From Roseburia inulinivorans DSM 16841 (GTDB lineage Bacteria > Bacillota > Clostridia > Lachnospirales > Lachnospiraceae): a DNA stretch of 64,000 nt. The position numbers were made by a program, and so were the translations under genes. The DNA lies in assembly GCF_000174195.1 (NCBI RefSeq), contig NZ_ACFY01000113.1:1-64000 (forward strand), written 5' to 3'. Under the pieces are notes generated by a model. It was given only the letters and a program-made list of their open reading frames with translations, made no database searches and was not told the origin of the DNA. Positions 8,753 through 17,487 of the stretch are shown here, piece after piece (positions within the stretch are counted from its first letter, which is position 1; the number at the start of each line of letters is the position of its first letter).

Positions 8753-10081
8753 TTATAGAAAAGGAACCATATAAACTGGCAGACAAAGAATGTCAGAGTC
8801 CTTAGCCAAATCTTTGGTATACACAAGATACTTATCAAGTATACGATCAGAATATTTTTTGCAAAATTCATCAAGAGATTTATGTGTTTTGTATCCGCTT
8901 GACTTTACTTCAATCGGACATATTTTATTTCTACTTGCAAGAAGAAAATCAATTTCATAATTATGCCGCGAAGTTTCATTGAAAAAGGTATAATAAAATA
9001 ATTCATTGCCATTACAAGTAAGGATTTGGGCAACTATATTTTCATAGAGATATCCGAGATTTGTATTGAGCGTATCATTTAATAGTTTTTCGTATATTAT
9101 ATTTTCTGTAAAGTCTTTGTCCTTGAACATCAATGTAGTAAAAAGTCCGGTGTCGCAGAGGAACAGTTTAAATTTACAAAGGTCTTTATTAGTTGACATT
9201 CCAGCATTTGGATCATTGGCATGATATGAAACAAGAACAATTTTTGAATCTTTTAATTCGGCAATTAATTCTAATATACTATCGGCTCGGTCATTTGCCA
9301 GTACACTGGAAACTTGATATCGTGCAGCATTTTTATTTAGCTGGGCAGGAATTGCATCAAAAAGAAGTGAAAGCTTTCCTGTTGAGTCTATTTTCTTGAA
9401 ATCATCCTCATAAAGATTTAAAATATCACGTTTTATGGTATCGACTTTTCGAAAATTATTTGTCTGGAGATATTCATTTACAGCCTGTGGCATTCCACCA
9501 ACAAGCATATACAGTCTGAAGTCTCTCATTAATTTCCGATGTAATTTATCTCCGATTGGATGGCGGGAGTCAAAGAGTTTTCTTACTAAGGCGGTGGTTG
9601 TATGATCACCTAAAGCCCATAAGAATTCTTCGTAATCCATGGGATACATAGAGAGTTTTCTTTCTTCACTCGGAATAAGGATGTTCTGTATGTTCTTTTT
9701 TATGGAAATCAGTGAACCGGTTTCTATATAGTCATATCTGTGGTCTTTTACTAATGATTTAATTGCCTGTCTTGCAAGTGGACATAGTTGAACTTCATCA
9801 AAGATAATTAGAGAATTTCTTTCGTGAAGATCAACCTTGTATTGTAACTGAAGCTGTAAAAAAAGATAATCTAAATCGGAAATGTCTTCAAAAAGAGCTT
9901 TGATACTTTTGGATACAGTTGAAAAATCAATTAATATATAGCTTTGATATTCATTCTTAGCAAAAGATTCCACAACCGTAGATTTTCCAATTCGCCGCGC
10001 ACCTTCGATTAACAATGCTGTATTTCCGTTGGATTCTTCTTTCCAGGATAGTAGTTTACTGTATATTTTTCGCTTAAACAT
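8753..10081 (-). CDS. AAA_14 / DUF4143 ATPase
   Basis: The product is about 442 residues from the ATG at 10081, chosen because GGAGG sits 5 bases upstream. An N-terminal P loop EGARRIGKST, a Walker B LIIFDEVQLCP and the sensor-like IETGSLIS belong to the AAA_14 domain. The C-terminal DUF4143 half ends in a nuclease-like pattern with YEIDFLLA and PIEVKSSG. Such ATPases are common in gut anaerobes, often as stand-alone genes, and their role is not settled. It is transcribed towards the preceding gene. Its upstream region carries three 33-bp-spaced repeats. Confidence 0.85.
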   Translation of the reverse strand: MFKRKIYSKLLSWKEESNGNTALLIEGARRIGKSTVVESFAKNEYQSYILIDFSTVSKSIKALFEDISDLDYLFLQLQLQYKVDLHERNSLIIFDEVQLCPLARQAIKSLVKDHRYDYIETGSLISIKKNIQNILIPSEERKLSMYPMDYEEFLWALGDHTTTALVRKLFDSRHPIGDKLHRKLMRDFRLYMLVGGMPQAVNEYLQTNNFRKVDTIKRDILNLYEDDFKKIDSTGKLSLLFDAIPAQLNKNAARYQVSSVLANDRADSILELIAELKDSKIVLVSYHANDPNAGMSTNKDLCKFKLFLCDTGLFTTLMFKDKDFTENIIYEKLLNDTLNTNLGYLYENIVAQILTCNGNELFYYTFFNETSRHNYEIDFLLASRNKICPIEVKSSGYKTHKSLDEFCKKYSDRILDKYLVYTKDLAKDSDILCLPVYMVPFL

Positions 10082-10093
10082 AGATCCTCCAAA

Positions 10094-10175
10094 CAAAATC
10101 GCGTTTTTTATTTTGATATATTACCACAAAATCGCACTTTTTATTCTATTATATTACCACAAAATCGCACTTTTT
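10094..10175. repeat. Three iterated operator-like repeats at exact 33-bp spacing
   Basis: Two 25-bp copies (10118-10142 and 10151-10175, core CCACAAAATCGCACTTTTT) are identical. A partial copy (from 10094, core CAAAATCGCG) aligns at the same 33-bp spacing. The repeats fill the region just upstream of the ATPase start, so they are likely part of its control region. Spacing near three helical turns would put bound proteins on one DNA face. Confidence 0.75.
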
Positions 10176-10276
10176 CAATCATTTATTTGGAAACAAAGTG
10201 TCTTCAGCTTGTGTTTGATATTGACAGTTTCTGTGCCTGCGATGGCAAAAGCAGAGACAATATGGGCAAATATAAA

Positions 10277-10305
10277 TTGAAAAGTCCTGTGATTTAAACT
10301 ATCAT
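10277..10305 (+). promoter_or_regulatory. Probable promoter of the two-HTH regulator
   Basis: TTGAAA (10277-10282), a 17-base spacer and TATCAT (10300-10305) lie about 30-50 bases before the regulator start. Confidence 0.5.
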
Positions 10306-10334
10306 AAAAGATATATCGGCAGACATTTTTATAG

Positions 10335-12245
10335 ATGGAGAAAAGAGAGTATTGTATGAAGGAAACAAAAGTTTATCCGCAGTCAGAAGCAGATCAGGAT
10401 TTTGCAAAATTACTAAAGAATATACGGACAGAAGAAAAGGTATCATTAGACCAGTTAGCGATGGGATTAATGAGTGCCAGCCAGCTTGTGAAAATTGAAA
10501 ACGGAGAGCGCCCCATTAATAAAAATATCAGAGACAGATTGTTAGAGAGGCTTGGTATAGCGAAAGAATTATACGAAAACCTGTTAGATTTATGCGATTT
10601 CGAAGAATGGGATTATAAGAAGAAGATTTTATCTGCGATTCAGAATAAAAAAATAGAGGATGCATATCGTTTGCTTAAAGAATATAAGGCACATTTAAGG
10701 GAAAATGATAGAATAAATCATCAGTTTATTTTGGCAATGTGGGGAGAAGTTTTGAAACAGGAAGGGGCTTCGAAAGAAAAAATTGCTGAATGCTATCGGA
10801 AAGCCGTAATACTTACAATACCGGATGCAGAAAAAGTATGGTGGGAGAAAAGACCATTATCGGTATTGGAGATGAATCTGCTATTGGAAACAATTATATA
10901 TGGAAACAACATGGATTATTTGCATAAATGCAGAGTGCTCATGGAGTATATAGACACAGGATATTATGATGAAATTATGAAAGCAAAAATATATCCTAAA
11001 ATTGTTTATTATTATCTGAAAAAGCAGATTTTATTTAAAGAGTATTGGAATATGGAAACACAGACTGAAAATTTGAAGATATGTGAAAAAGCTATTGACA
11101 AATTAAGAGATGCCGGGCGGACATATTATCTGGTCGAACTGCTGGAAATAGAAATACAAATATTAGAGACAATGCCAGAGGATGCAGTTACAGAGCATTT
11201 AGAAAAAAATGAGGCAGATAAGATAAATGCAAGAGAATTAATGTCTGTGATTAAAAACTTGTATGCAGAGTATGAAGTTCCGGCATATATGCAGGATTGC
11301 ACCTACTTTTACCAACAGAAGTGGATCTTTAGTATGAAAGATGTGCTGCGAACCCGCAGGGAAATGTTCGGATTAACGCAGGAGCAGCTCTGTGAGGGAA
11401 TATGTTCTGTAAAATCACTTCGCAGGGCGGAAAAAGGACAGACAGATATGCAGAGGGAAACACTCAAAAAATTATTAAACAGACTGGGACTGTCAGGACA
11501 AATGCAGTGGTCACGACTTATCACAAGTGACCGCGAAGTCATAAGAATGGCAGAAGAACTGGCAGATTACATCAATGACCGGAAGTTTTCTGTGGCAAGT
11601 AAACAATTGGAAAGCCTGAAATCACGGATTGATCTGGATATTCCGCAGAATAAACAATATTTTTTAGAGAAGCAGGCATTACTAGAGTTTGAACAGGGAA
11701 AAGTAACGAGAGAAGAATTTGTAAAGATGGAAAAAGAGGCTCTGGAATGTACGCTGCGTGCGGAAAATCTTTATAGGAAAGAGAACGTGTATCTGACAGA
11801 GAGGGAAATAATCTGTATTAGCAATAGCTGGAAAGGGATGGAGGGAAAAGAGAAAAGGGAATCTATTAATTTAATACTTAGACTTTATGATAACTATGCT
11901 TTAAATAATGGATTGTCACAGGCAATTTCAGTGTATGAAATTGTAACTGAAGCTGCTGTAAATGAACTTGGAAATAATGGGGAACATGTGAGGGCAGAAG
12001 AAATAGACAGAAAATCAATTAAGGTAAGCTTATCGTGTAGAAGGGTGTGGGATATTCATTATAAAATATATGATATATTATGGAATGAGAAAGAAATACA
12101 AAAGAAAAACAAAGAAAAAAAACGGAATATGGAAATGACCGATGGATTAATGAAATGCATATCCATCAGTCATTATGTGAAACAGCCTTTTTACGAAAAA
12201 ATATATAGAGAAAAAATGATTAACCTTTATATTCAGGATAATTAG
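10335..12245 (+). CDS. Large regulator with two XRE-type HTH domains and helical repeats
   Basis: The product is 636 residues, or 629 if the ATG at 10356 is used (AGAGAG upstream). An N-terminal HTH (FAKLLKNIRTEEKVSLDQLA..) at about residues 20-75 is followed by an alpha-helical, TPR-like region. A second HTH (VLRTRREMFGLTQEQLC..) lies at about 335-390 and more helices follow. The order HTH-helices-HTH-helices looks like an internal duplication. HTH-TPR proteins of the RNPP type sense small exported peptides. The exporter gene and a 37-residue peptide gene lie in the same locus, which makes a peptide-responsive regulator plausible but unproven. Confidence 0.75.
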   Translation: MEKREYCMKETKVYPQSEADQDFAKLLKNIRTEEKVSLDQLAMGLMSASQLVKIENGERPINKNIRDRLLERLGIAKELYENLLDLCDFEEWDYKKKILSAIQNKKIEDAYRLLKEYKAHLRENDRINHQFILAMWGEVLKQEGASKEKIAECYRKAVILTIPDAEKVWWEKRPLSVLEMNLLLETIIYGNNMDYLHKCRVLMEYIDTGYYDEIMKAKIYPKIVYYYLKKQILFKEYWNMETQTENLKICEKAIDKLRDAGRTYYLVELLEIEIQILETMPEDAVTEHLEKNEADKINARELMSVIKNLYAEYEVPAYMQDCTYFYQQKWIFSMKDVLRTRREMFGLTQEQLCEGICSVKSLRRAEKGQTDMQRETLKKLLNRLGLSGQMQWSRLITSDREVIRMAEELADYINDRKFSVASKQLESLKSRIDLDIPQNKQYFLEKQALLEFEQGKVTREEFVKMEKEALECTLRAENLYRKENVYLTEREIICISNSWKGMEGKEKRESINLILRLYDNYALNNGLSQAISVYEIVTEAAVNELGNNGEHVRAEEIDRKSIKVSLSCRRVWDIHYKIYDILWNEKEIQKKNKEKKRNMEMTDGLMKCISISHYVKQPFYEKIYREKMINLYIQDN

Positions 12246-12457
12246 GAATATCATTATATGGGGCAATAGATTCTATATATTGTATGAATGGAATTTCAAA
12301 GTTACGAGAAGGTAGCTTTGATTGAATAATGCAAATAAGTACTAGTGTGATAAATAATTTTGAAATAAATTTTTGGACAATTCTGTCCCTTGATTGGAAA
12401 GCAATAATATATTAAATTGAAGTTAAATAGAAATACGTATTTTATATGGAGACTATC
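12246..12457. promoter_or_regulatory. Control region before the exporter operon, with a 14-bp dyad
   Basis: This AT-rich stretch has no gene. It contains the perfect inverted repeat GGACA-ATTC-TGTCC (12375-12388), immediately followed by a weak promoter-like TTGATT, 17 bases and TAAATT. The dyad is a candidate operator for the two-HTH regulator encoded just upstream. Confidence 0.45.
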
Positions 12458-12651
12458 ATGGAAAAAGAACCATCAAATTTATAATTCAGATCAGATAAAA
12501 ATTGTTAATACTAATGATGAACTAATTCAGTTTACAGATTTGAAAAAAGATACAAGAATTTCTATGAGATTATGGATAAAGGAAAAGACTTTATATAATG
12601 ATATGGATAGGCTGGATATTGTTACATTGATTCAGTGCTGTGAATGAAAAG
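12458..12651 (+). repeat. Deleted duplicate of the peptide and membrane-protein genes
   Basis: The first 15 bases (ATGGAAAAAGAACCA) copy the start of the 37-residue peptide gene at 52068. After an internal deletion the sequence jumps to a 180-base copy (12472-12651) of the 3' part of the gene at 52251-52622, with only three mismatches to 52447-52626. The small frame reading across it (12417-12647) is therefore a fusion relic. It lies in front of the interrupted exporter gene, so the exporter locus is flanked by direct repeats. Confidence 0.85.
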
Positions 12652-12695
12652 GTCATATATCTTTCCATTACCAGGTATTATAAAGGGGACACAAA

Positions 12696-12989
12696 ATGAA
12701 AAGCTATATAAAAATTGTAAAAGCAATGTTTTCTGGTAATAAAAGAGTATTAGCAGAGGCTTTTTCTGTTATGGTGATATTGCTTGCACTTGAGATGACA
12801 ATCCCGGTATGTGTGAATAAAATGATAGACAGTCTTGCAGTGGAAAATGGAATTGTCACTTTTTTGGGAGGAATCTTTCTATTTGCCTGTGCATATGGAA
12901 TCGTTTGTTTTTTATCAGCACTTAATACAAAATTATATATTCGTATTGGCAAACATCGGTGTACAAGGGGTACAAACGAGATAAAATAG
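12696..12989 (+). pseudogene. ABC exporter gene, 5' part, interrupted by the conjugative element
   Basis: The ATG at 12696 follows AAAGGGG. The first 87 codons (to 12956) encode two transmembrane helices of an ABC exporter. After base 12957 the frame enters the conjugative element and stops at 12989 with a foreign tail. The matching 3' part begins in the same codon phase at 49598. Joining them gives 87 + 447 codons including the stop, a 533-residue half-transporter. Confidence 0.9.
12949..12972. other. Left attachment junction
   Basis: Host sequence ends at ...AAACAT; then come the core CG (12957-12958) and the element arm GTGTACAAGGGG. The arm contains two GTACAA repeats (12961-12966 and 12970-12975). 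Confidence 0.75.
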
Positions 12990-13015
12990 AAATGAGGGGC
13001 GATAGAGCGGAAATG

Positions 13016-14524
13016 TCAGATTTTCCACTCTATCTGAACACGGTCGCTGGTGGCCTTGATCGTAGAGATCAAACCATCGGCGGCTTTTCTTTTGTCGTCA
13101 AAATCTATGCTGTCCCAGTTGTCGAGATAATAGGATAACTTCTTTATCTGCTGGGGCGATATGGTTTCAACGCTCAATTCAGCGATTGCCTTTGAAATGG
13201 TCTGGCGTCGGGTGTCCAGTTCTTCAATTTTTTTGTTGGCGTAGGCAAGCAAGGTCGCATTGGCTCCGGTCAGCGTATCCAGCAGCTTTTCAATTTCTGC
13301 CTCCACCTGTGCCAGCTCCACTTGATAGGTGGTCAGCTTCGGATTGACTTTTTCCTCCCTGCCGTGGAGTATCTGAAAGTCTTTGAACTTCTCCTGCATG
13401 GCCGAGAAAATGAATTGCTCAAATTCTTCTTTGCGGATTTTCCCGCAGCCCGGACAGCCTTTGTTTTCCGTCCGTTTGGTACAGCGGAAATAGCCGGTGC
13501 TGTTTGGTACATGGGTGGCTTTCAGAGCATACCCACAATGCCCGCATTTGATTTTTCCGGCCAGCCAAGTATTTTTCGGTTTCCGTCCCTGCTGGAAGGT
13601 GGTATTTGCCATAAGTTTTTTCCGGCATTTAAGCCATGTGTCAGAGGAAATGAGTGCTTCGTGGGGAGCGATAACAAGTATCTGGTCTTTTAAGCACCTG
13701 TCCTTGTCCTCCTTCACATCCCGCCCCTGATAGAGATAGCAGCCGTTTGTTCCGGCAAAGTCGGAAGCGTCATTGACAATCGCTGCGCCCTGGCTCTTGA
13801 AAAATTCGTACAGCTCCAAATCGGCCTGTGCGTAAACGGGGTTTCTTAAAAGCTGGGAAAGAAATGTACGGAACATGGATTTGCCATAAATTTTTATGTC
13901 ATGTTCCTCGAAGTATCGGGTAATATCTCCGAAGGAGGTTTCCGGTTCAGCGTACATTTCAAACATCAGCCGAACATGGTCGGCGGCTACGGGGTCGGCA
14001 ACCATTTTCTTTGTGCGGATACCCTCTACCACAGTAGGCTCTAACTGATAACCGTATGGTGCCTGTCCGCTCATGTGAAAGCCTTTCAGGCACCGGGAAT
14101 AGTAGGCGTCTGTGACACGCTTCTGAATTGTCTCACGTTCAAGCTGGGCGAATACAATGCAGATATTCAGCATGGCCCGGCCCATCGGGGTCGAAGTATC
14201 AAACTTTTCCGTGGAGGATACAAACTCCACATCGTACTCTTGAAACAGCTCCATCATCGTTGCAAAGTCCAGAATAGAGCGGCTTATACGGTCCAGTTTA
14301 TACACGATGACCCGCCTGACCTTTCCCTTGCGGATCTCGCCCAACAGCTTTTGAAACTCCGGCCTGTCCGTATTTTTACCGGAATAGCCTTTGTCCTTGA
14401 ATACCCGGCAGCTCCCACCTTTCAATTCATACTTGCAAAAGTCAATCTGACTTTCAATGCTGATACTGTCCTTGCGGTCTACTGACTGTCTTGCGTAAAT
14501 ACAATCTTCTCTGATAAATTCCAT
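13016..14524 (-). CDS. Large serine recombinase (integrase of the conjugative element)
   Basis: The product is 502 residues from the ATG at 14524, which has AAGGAG upstream. The resolvase domain covers about residues 8-150: the catalytic serine is in YARQS (residue 14), with YKLDRISRS and GRAMLNI downstream. A recombinase domain and a zinc ribbon follow (CGHCGYAL, then CPGCG near residue 375), then a coiled coil. It lies 58 bases inside the left junction, the usual place for an integrase. It should cut and join DNA at the CG core to integrate or excise the element. Confidence 0.93.
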   Translation of the reverse strand: MEFIREDCIYARQSVDRKDSISIESQIDFCKYELKGGSCRVFKDKGYSGKNTDRPEFQKLLGEIRKGKVRRVIVYKLDRISRSILDFATMMELFQEYDVEFVSSTEKFDTSTPMGRAMLNICIVFAQLERETIQKRVTDAYYSRCLKGFHMSGQAPYGYQLEPTVVEGIRTKKMVADPVAADHVRLMFEMYAEPETSFGDITRYFEEHDIKIYGKSMFRTFLSQLLRNPVYAQADLELYEFFKSQGAAIVNDASDFAGTNGCYLYQGRDVKEDKDRCLKDQILVIAPHEALISSDTWLKCRKKLMANTTFQQGRKPKNTWLAGKIKCGHCGYALKATHVPNSTGYFRCTKRTENKGCPGCGKIRKEEFEQFIFSAMQEKFKDFQILHGREEKVNPKLTTYQVELAQVEAEIEKLLDTLTGANATLLAYANKKIEELDTRRQTISKAIAELSVETISPQQIKKLSYYLDNWDSIDFDDKRKAADGLISTIKATSDRVQIEWKI

Positions 14525-14613
14525 ATTGGGCTCCTTTCCTTGTTGGAATGGAGCTACCAACCTTACAACTATATTATACCATCAGCAGCCCCGGACAACA
14601 ATGTTGCGAATGA

Positions 14614-14790
14614 TTAGGGAAATCTGTCTCCATATTTGCGGAACACCTCATAAAGACAACGCTCAATTTCTTTTTTGCGCTGTGCTTTCTCCTTCGGGGG
14701 AAGTACCGGCGTGAGGCTTTCCAGCACAATGATCTTCCCTTGAAATGCGACAGACTTTGTTTCTCGTTCATAAGTGACAGCTTGCGTCAT
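14614..14790 (-). CDS. Small conserved element protein, unknown function
   Basis: The product is 58 residues from the ATG at 14790, with AAAGGAGG upstream. It is basic and Glu/Lys-rich, ending in an amphipathic helix (EKAQRKKEIERCLYEVF). It sits next to the recombinase, where excision accessory proteins are often encoded. I see no DNA-binding motif that would prove this. Confidence 0.6.
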   Translation of the reverse strand: MTQAVTYERETKSVAFQGKIIVLESLTPVLPPKEKAQRKKEIERCLYEVFRKYGDRFP

Positions 14791-14900
14791 TGAAAACCTC
14801 CTTTGCGAAAGTGCGTGTATATGCCTGCCTTTCCCACTTGTCCCGTGGGGAAATGTCAAAAGACGGCACCCAGCAGGTGCCGCCCTTTGAGCTTTCTCCA

Positions 14901-14923
14901 CTTCGGGTCGATGTGACCCGAGG
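14901..14923. repeat. 23-bp element palindrome, copy 1
   Basis: Spacer ATG. The outermost left base pair and centre vary (arms CTTCGGGTCG and TGACCCGAGG). It directly abuts the stop codon at 14924. Confidence 0.85.
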
Positions 14924-15127
14924 TCAGTAAGGACTGGAATGGTACTTTTCTTTGGCGTCCTCCACGCTGTTGAGGTCAAATACTTCATAAAGCTGCCCCA
15001 CAACACGCCGTATATCCTTCTTTGAAAATCCGCAGTCCTCCATTGCCATAATGACATAACCACGGCAGGCGTCATTGCTCCATTCGTCCGGTTCCAAGCC
15101 GGGGATCATTCCAAACGCATTTCCCAT
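14924..15127 (-). CDS. Small conserved element protein
   Basis: The product is 67 residues from the ATG at 15127, with AGGAG nearby. It is acidic at the start and contains DEWSNDACRGYVIMAMED and a predicted helix KDIRRVVGQLYEVFD. Proteins of this kind occur between the integrase and sigma-like genes of clostridial conjugative elements. The function is not known. Its stop codon is followed at once by a 23-bp palindrome. Confidence 0.65.
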   Translation of the reverse strand: MGNAFGMIPGLEPDEWSNDACRGYVIMAMEDCGFSKKDIRRVVGQLYEVFDLNSVEDAKEKYHSSPY

Positions 15128-15635
15128 AAAGTGCTCCTTTTTTTGAAAAGATGGGGAGCCACGCCGGATTGGTTGGCCTATCATCAGACAGCATTGCCGG
15201 GGGCTCCCCATAGGTTTTCACTTCATTTCAGACACACCGGACGGGCATAGGCTTCATGCCCCATAGTATTTCAACTCTCCCCATTCTGATGGCAAGGCGT
15301 TCTCATTGCCTGCGACGGCTCACGGCTTACAAGGCCGCTTCAACGCTCGGACTGTGACTAAACGCAAGTATCCGGGTTCTGCGCCTGTTCCGGTGGAGCC
15401 AGCCTTGCCCCACCTATGGCATGGACCTGTTCGCTCGCTCAGTTTTACAAAGACTGTATTCTCTGAAATCCGAGGTCATGGCGGGTCTGTCACACAGCGC
15501 GTTTCCCTTCGTATCCGGGTGTCTTTTTATTCAATTTTCAATCTGCATGAGGCTTGTCTGAACCTCGGGCCATTGTGACCCGAAGTGTTTTGCCTCTCAT
15601 AAGCCATTTCATTTTCCGGCCTAAATCGGTACGCC
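15128..15635. other. Non-coding stretch with one palindrome copy
   Basis: I see no supported gene. The stretch holds palindrome copy 2 (15563-15585). The remainder is GC-rich without clear promoters or terminators. Short open frames here lack ribosome sites. Confidence 0.5.
15563..15585. repeat. 23-bp element palindrome, copy 2
   Basis: Arms CCTCGGGCCA and TGACCCGAAG around spacer TTG; 50 bases downstream of the sigma-like gene stop. Confidence 0.88.
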
Positions 15636-16058
15636 TTACAAAGAATTTTTCAAAATTTTTTCTAAGTGCCGCAGACCTCGCTCGATTGCGACACGAACCA
15701 CTTTTTCATGGACGCCCTCTGCCCGGGCAATATCCTGTTTGGTCATGCCGAGAATGAAATGAGCGTAAATCCGTTTTGCCTGTTTGTTCGGCAGACTGGC
15801 AATCGCCGCATGAAGCTCCTGCATGGTCACTTTCCGCTCATACAGTTCATGGGGAGATAAGGCGACAAAGACAGCTTCATGCTCCAGCCCGTCATCCCGA
15901 TCAAGGGAATAGTAGGCTTTGTGGCGGTATGTACGCAGCCGGTAGGCAGCCTCTTTACGATCAAACTCTTTGAACATTTCTGCAACTTCTTCCGATACTT
16001 CCATGAAGCAATCTGATGTATAGAATGGGTAATAGTCCCGCAAATTGATAATAGCCAT
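15636..16058 (-). CDS. Sigma-70-like regulator of the element
   Basis: The product is 140 residues from the ATG at 16058, preceded by GGAGG. The C-terminal region resembles sigma-70 region 4: ELHAAIASLPNKQAKRIYAHFILGMTKQDIARAEG, then a recognition helix near KVVRVAIERGLRHLEK. The N-terminal half (DYYPFYTSDCF..) matches regulators found in Tn916/Tn1549-type elements. It probably controls element genes. No regions 1 or 2 are visible, so it may act as an activator rather than a true sigma factor. Confidence 0.75.
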   Translation of the reverse strand: MAIINLRDYYPFYTSDCFMEVSEEVAEMFKEFDRKEAAYRLRTYRHKAYYSLDRDDGLEHEAVFVALSPHELYERKVTMQELHAAIASLPNKQAKRIYAHFILGMTKQDIARAEGVHEKVVRVAIERGLRHLEKILKNSL

Positions 16059-16132
16059 ATTGACCTCCGTTTCGGTTGTTGGTTGACGAGCGACCGAAGC
16101 GGAGGGCGGCGGAGAGCGACACCGGGGTTGGA

Positions 16133-16155
16133 CTTCGGGCCAAGTTGGCCCGAGG
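16133..16155. repeat. 23-bp element palindrome, copy 3
   Basis: Arms CTTCGGGCCA and TGGCCCGAGG around AGT. It is the last copy before the cargo region, which has none until 20235. Confidence 0.88.
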
Positions 16156-16376
16156 CAAAGCAAAAGAAATGCGCCCGCACAGCAAGACACTATGCAGACG
16201 CATGAAATTACATTATCATAATTGTACTGATATATTGTACCTTCATAGCCAGACTGTCCCGGAGGGGGAGCTACGCTTTTTTTAGCTGGTGAAGGTCATG
16301 GGAATTGTGAGAAAGTAAGATGGACACGGCGACACCCTCCTATGGGCCGCCGTGGGGTTACTGAATATCCAAAGAG

Positions 16377-16408
16377 AAACGGCGGCTCTGAAAATTGAGC
16401 CGCCGTTT
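16377..16408 (-). terminator. Hairpin downstream of the lipoprotein gene
   Basis: A perfect 12-bp stem AAACGGCGGCTC/GAGCCGCCGTTT with an 8-base loop lies 75 bases after the lipoprotein stop. It is followed on the minus strand only by a short T-rich stretch (CTCTTT), so termination is plausible but not strong. Confidence 0.5.
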
Positions 16409-16483
16409 CAAATAGACGTATTGATAGGCTGCTGTACGACGGCTTTTTTTCTTTTGCCGTCGTGCGGCAGATAGATGGTTTAT

Positions 16484-17356
16484 TTAGTTATGGCTTGCAT
16501 TACCTATGGGCTGATTTCCAGACATTCCGGCCTGTGTATGCTCGTCAAATTCCTCTTGACTGTATTTCTCGATGCCAGTTAATGTTCCGTGATGTTCGCT
16601 GTTCAAGTGGCCGTAATCACGAACGGTATAAATGTCTATTGTGCCAACACCACTTCCAAGCGTTCTCATTTCGCCTTGGAATTTTCCGCTGGTGAGGCTT
16701 TCACCATTAGAAGTGAGAACATCCCGGAAATAGCGGACTTCCTCACCATTGAAATACCACTGATCTTTTTCGGCATCATAGGTTACTCCAAATGCCTCAT
16801 ACTCTGCAACGAGCTTTGCAGTTTCGCTATCTTCAAGCGGCGTTCCTGCCATAGCAACGGATGTGCTGTTTTTCAACGCCTCAATATCCCGTGCGTCAAA
16901 TTCCTGCTGAGTAAACTCTTTTAAGCCAATCAGTTTACCCGCCGGATCAACGGAGCCGTCAGCCGCTTTTGAAAAGCTCTCTAAATCCCGTACAGCATAC
17001 ACATCTACTGTGCCGTTCTCATTTAGAAAATCAATACCGGCGGTTTCGTTGTTACTGATGGGATAATAGTCCTCAAACCAGCGAACCAAATTCCCGTTAT
17101 AGGTAAGTTCATCTTTGACCGCGTCATAGGTCATCCCGTATTGTTCATAAGGTGCAAACATTTTTTCTTTGTCTGCGGCGGAGAGTGACGAGCTGTCCTC
17201 GCTGTTTCCCAGCGCCTCAGAACCGCCAAGAGGTTGACTGATTTCTTCCTTGATAACGGGATTACCTTGTTCCTGGCTGTTCTGTGGTGTCGTACTGCAT
17301 CCAGCCAAACAGCCTAACAAGAGCATGGACGCAGCGCATAATGCCATTCTTCTCAT
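16484..17356 (-). CDS. Lipoprotein with a duplicated domain, partner of the two-component system
   Basis: The product is 290 residues from the ATG at 17356. A lipoprotein signal peptide is clear: MRRMALCAASMLLLGCLAG, with a lipobox cysteine at about residue 20. The mature part has two related halves. Each contains a (F/M)T(Y)DA..D..(Y/F)NG motif, then a GT(V/I)D(V/I)Y(A/T)VRD strand and a final (F/Y)(T/S)Q(Q/E)EFD stretch. It follows the sensor kinase gene in the same direction and may be a surface sensor or target of that system. The family is not recognised. Confidence 0.75.
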   Translation of the reverse strand: MRRMALCAASMLLLGCLAGCSTTPQNSQEQGNPVIKEEISQPLGGSEALGNSEDSSSLSAADKEKMFAPYEQYGMTYDAVKDELTYNGNLVRWFEDYYPISNNETAGIDFLNENGTVDVYAVRDLESFSKAADGSVDPAGKLIGLKEFTQQEFDARDIEALKNSTSVAMAGTPLEDSETAKLVAEYEAFGVTYDAEKDQWYFNGEEVRYFRDVLTSNGESLTSGKFQGEMRTLGSGVGTIDIYTVRDYGHLNSEHHGTLTGIEKYSQEEFDEHTQAGMSGNQPIGNASHN

Positions 17357-17487
17357 AGTGTTTACCAATCCTTTCTTTGAATGTACCCCAAGTATAGCAA
17401 AGCATTTTGGGATACCTTTGGGATTAGTTTGTGATTTATGTGTAGTTAAAAAAAGCGGCAGGTTGTTCACCTGCCGCTGATTGTCCG

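Larger units (their letters stand above)
16059..16483. other. Intergenic region with palindrome copy 3 and two hairpins
   Basis: No gene is supported. It holds palindrome copy 3, a 12-bp GC stem at 16377-16408 and a further 8-bp stem ACGACGGC/GCCGTCGT (16436-16463) around a T-rich loop. It separates the backbone from the two-component cargo. Confidence 0.6.

Noticed and set aside
10181..10280. Signal-peptide-like open frame ending LILTVSVPAMAKAETIWANIN
   Set aside because: No start codon with a ribosome site, and the frame runs back through the repeat region. At most a gene remnant.
12417..12647. 76-residue gene in front of the exporter
   Set aside because: It is the fused relic of a duplication: its first part is not in the frame of either parent gene's start, and its C-terminal part copies the 3' end of the 52251 gene.
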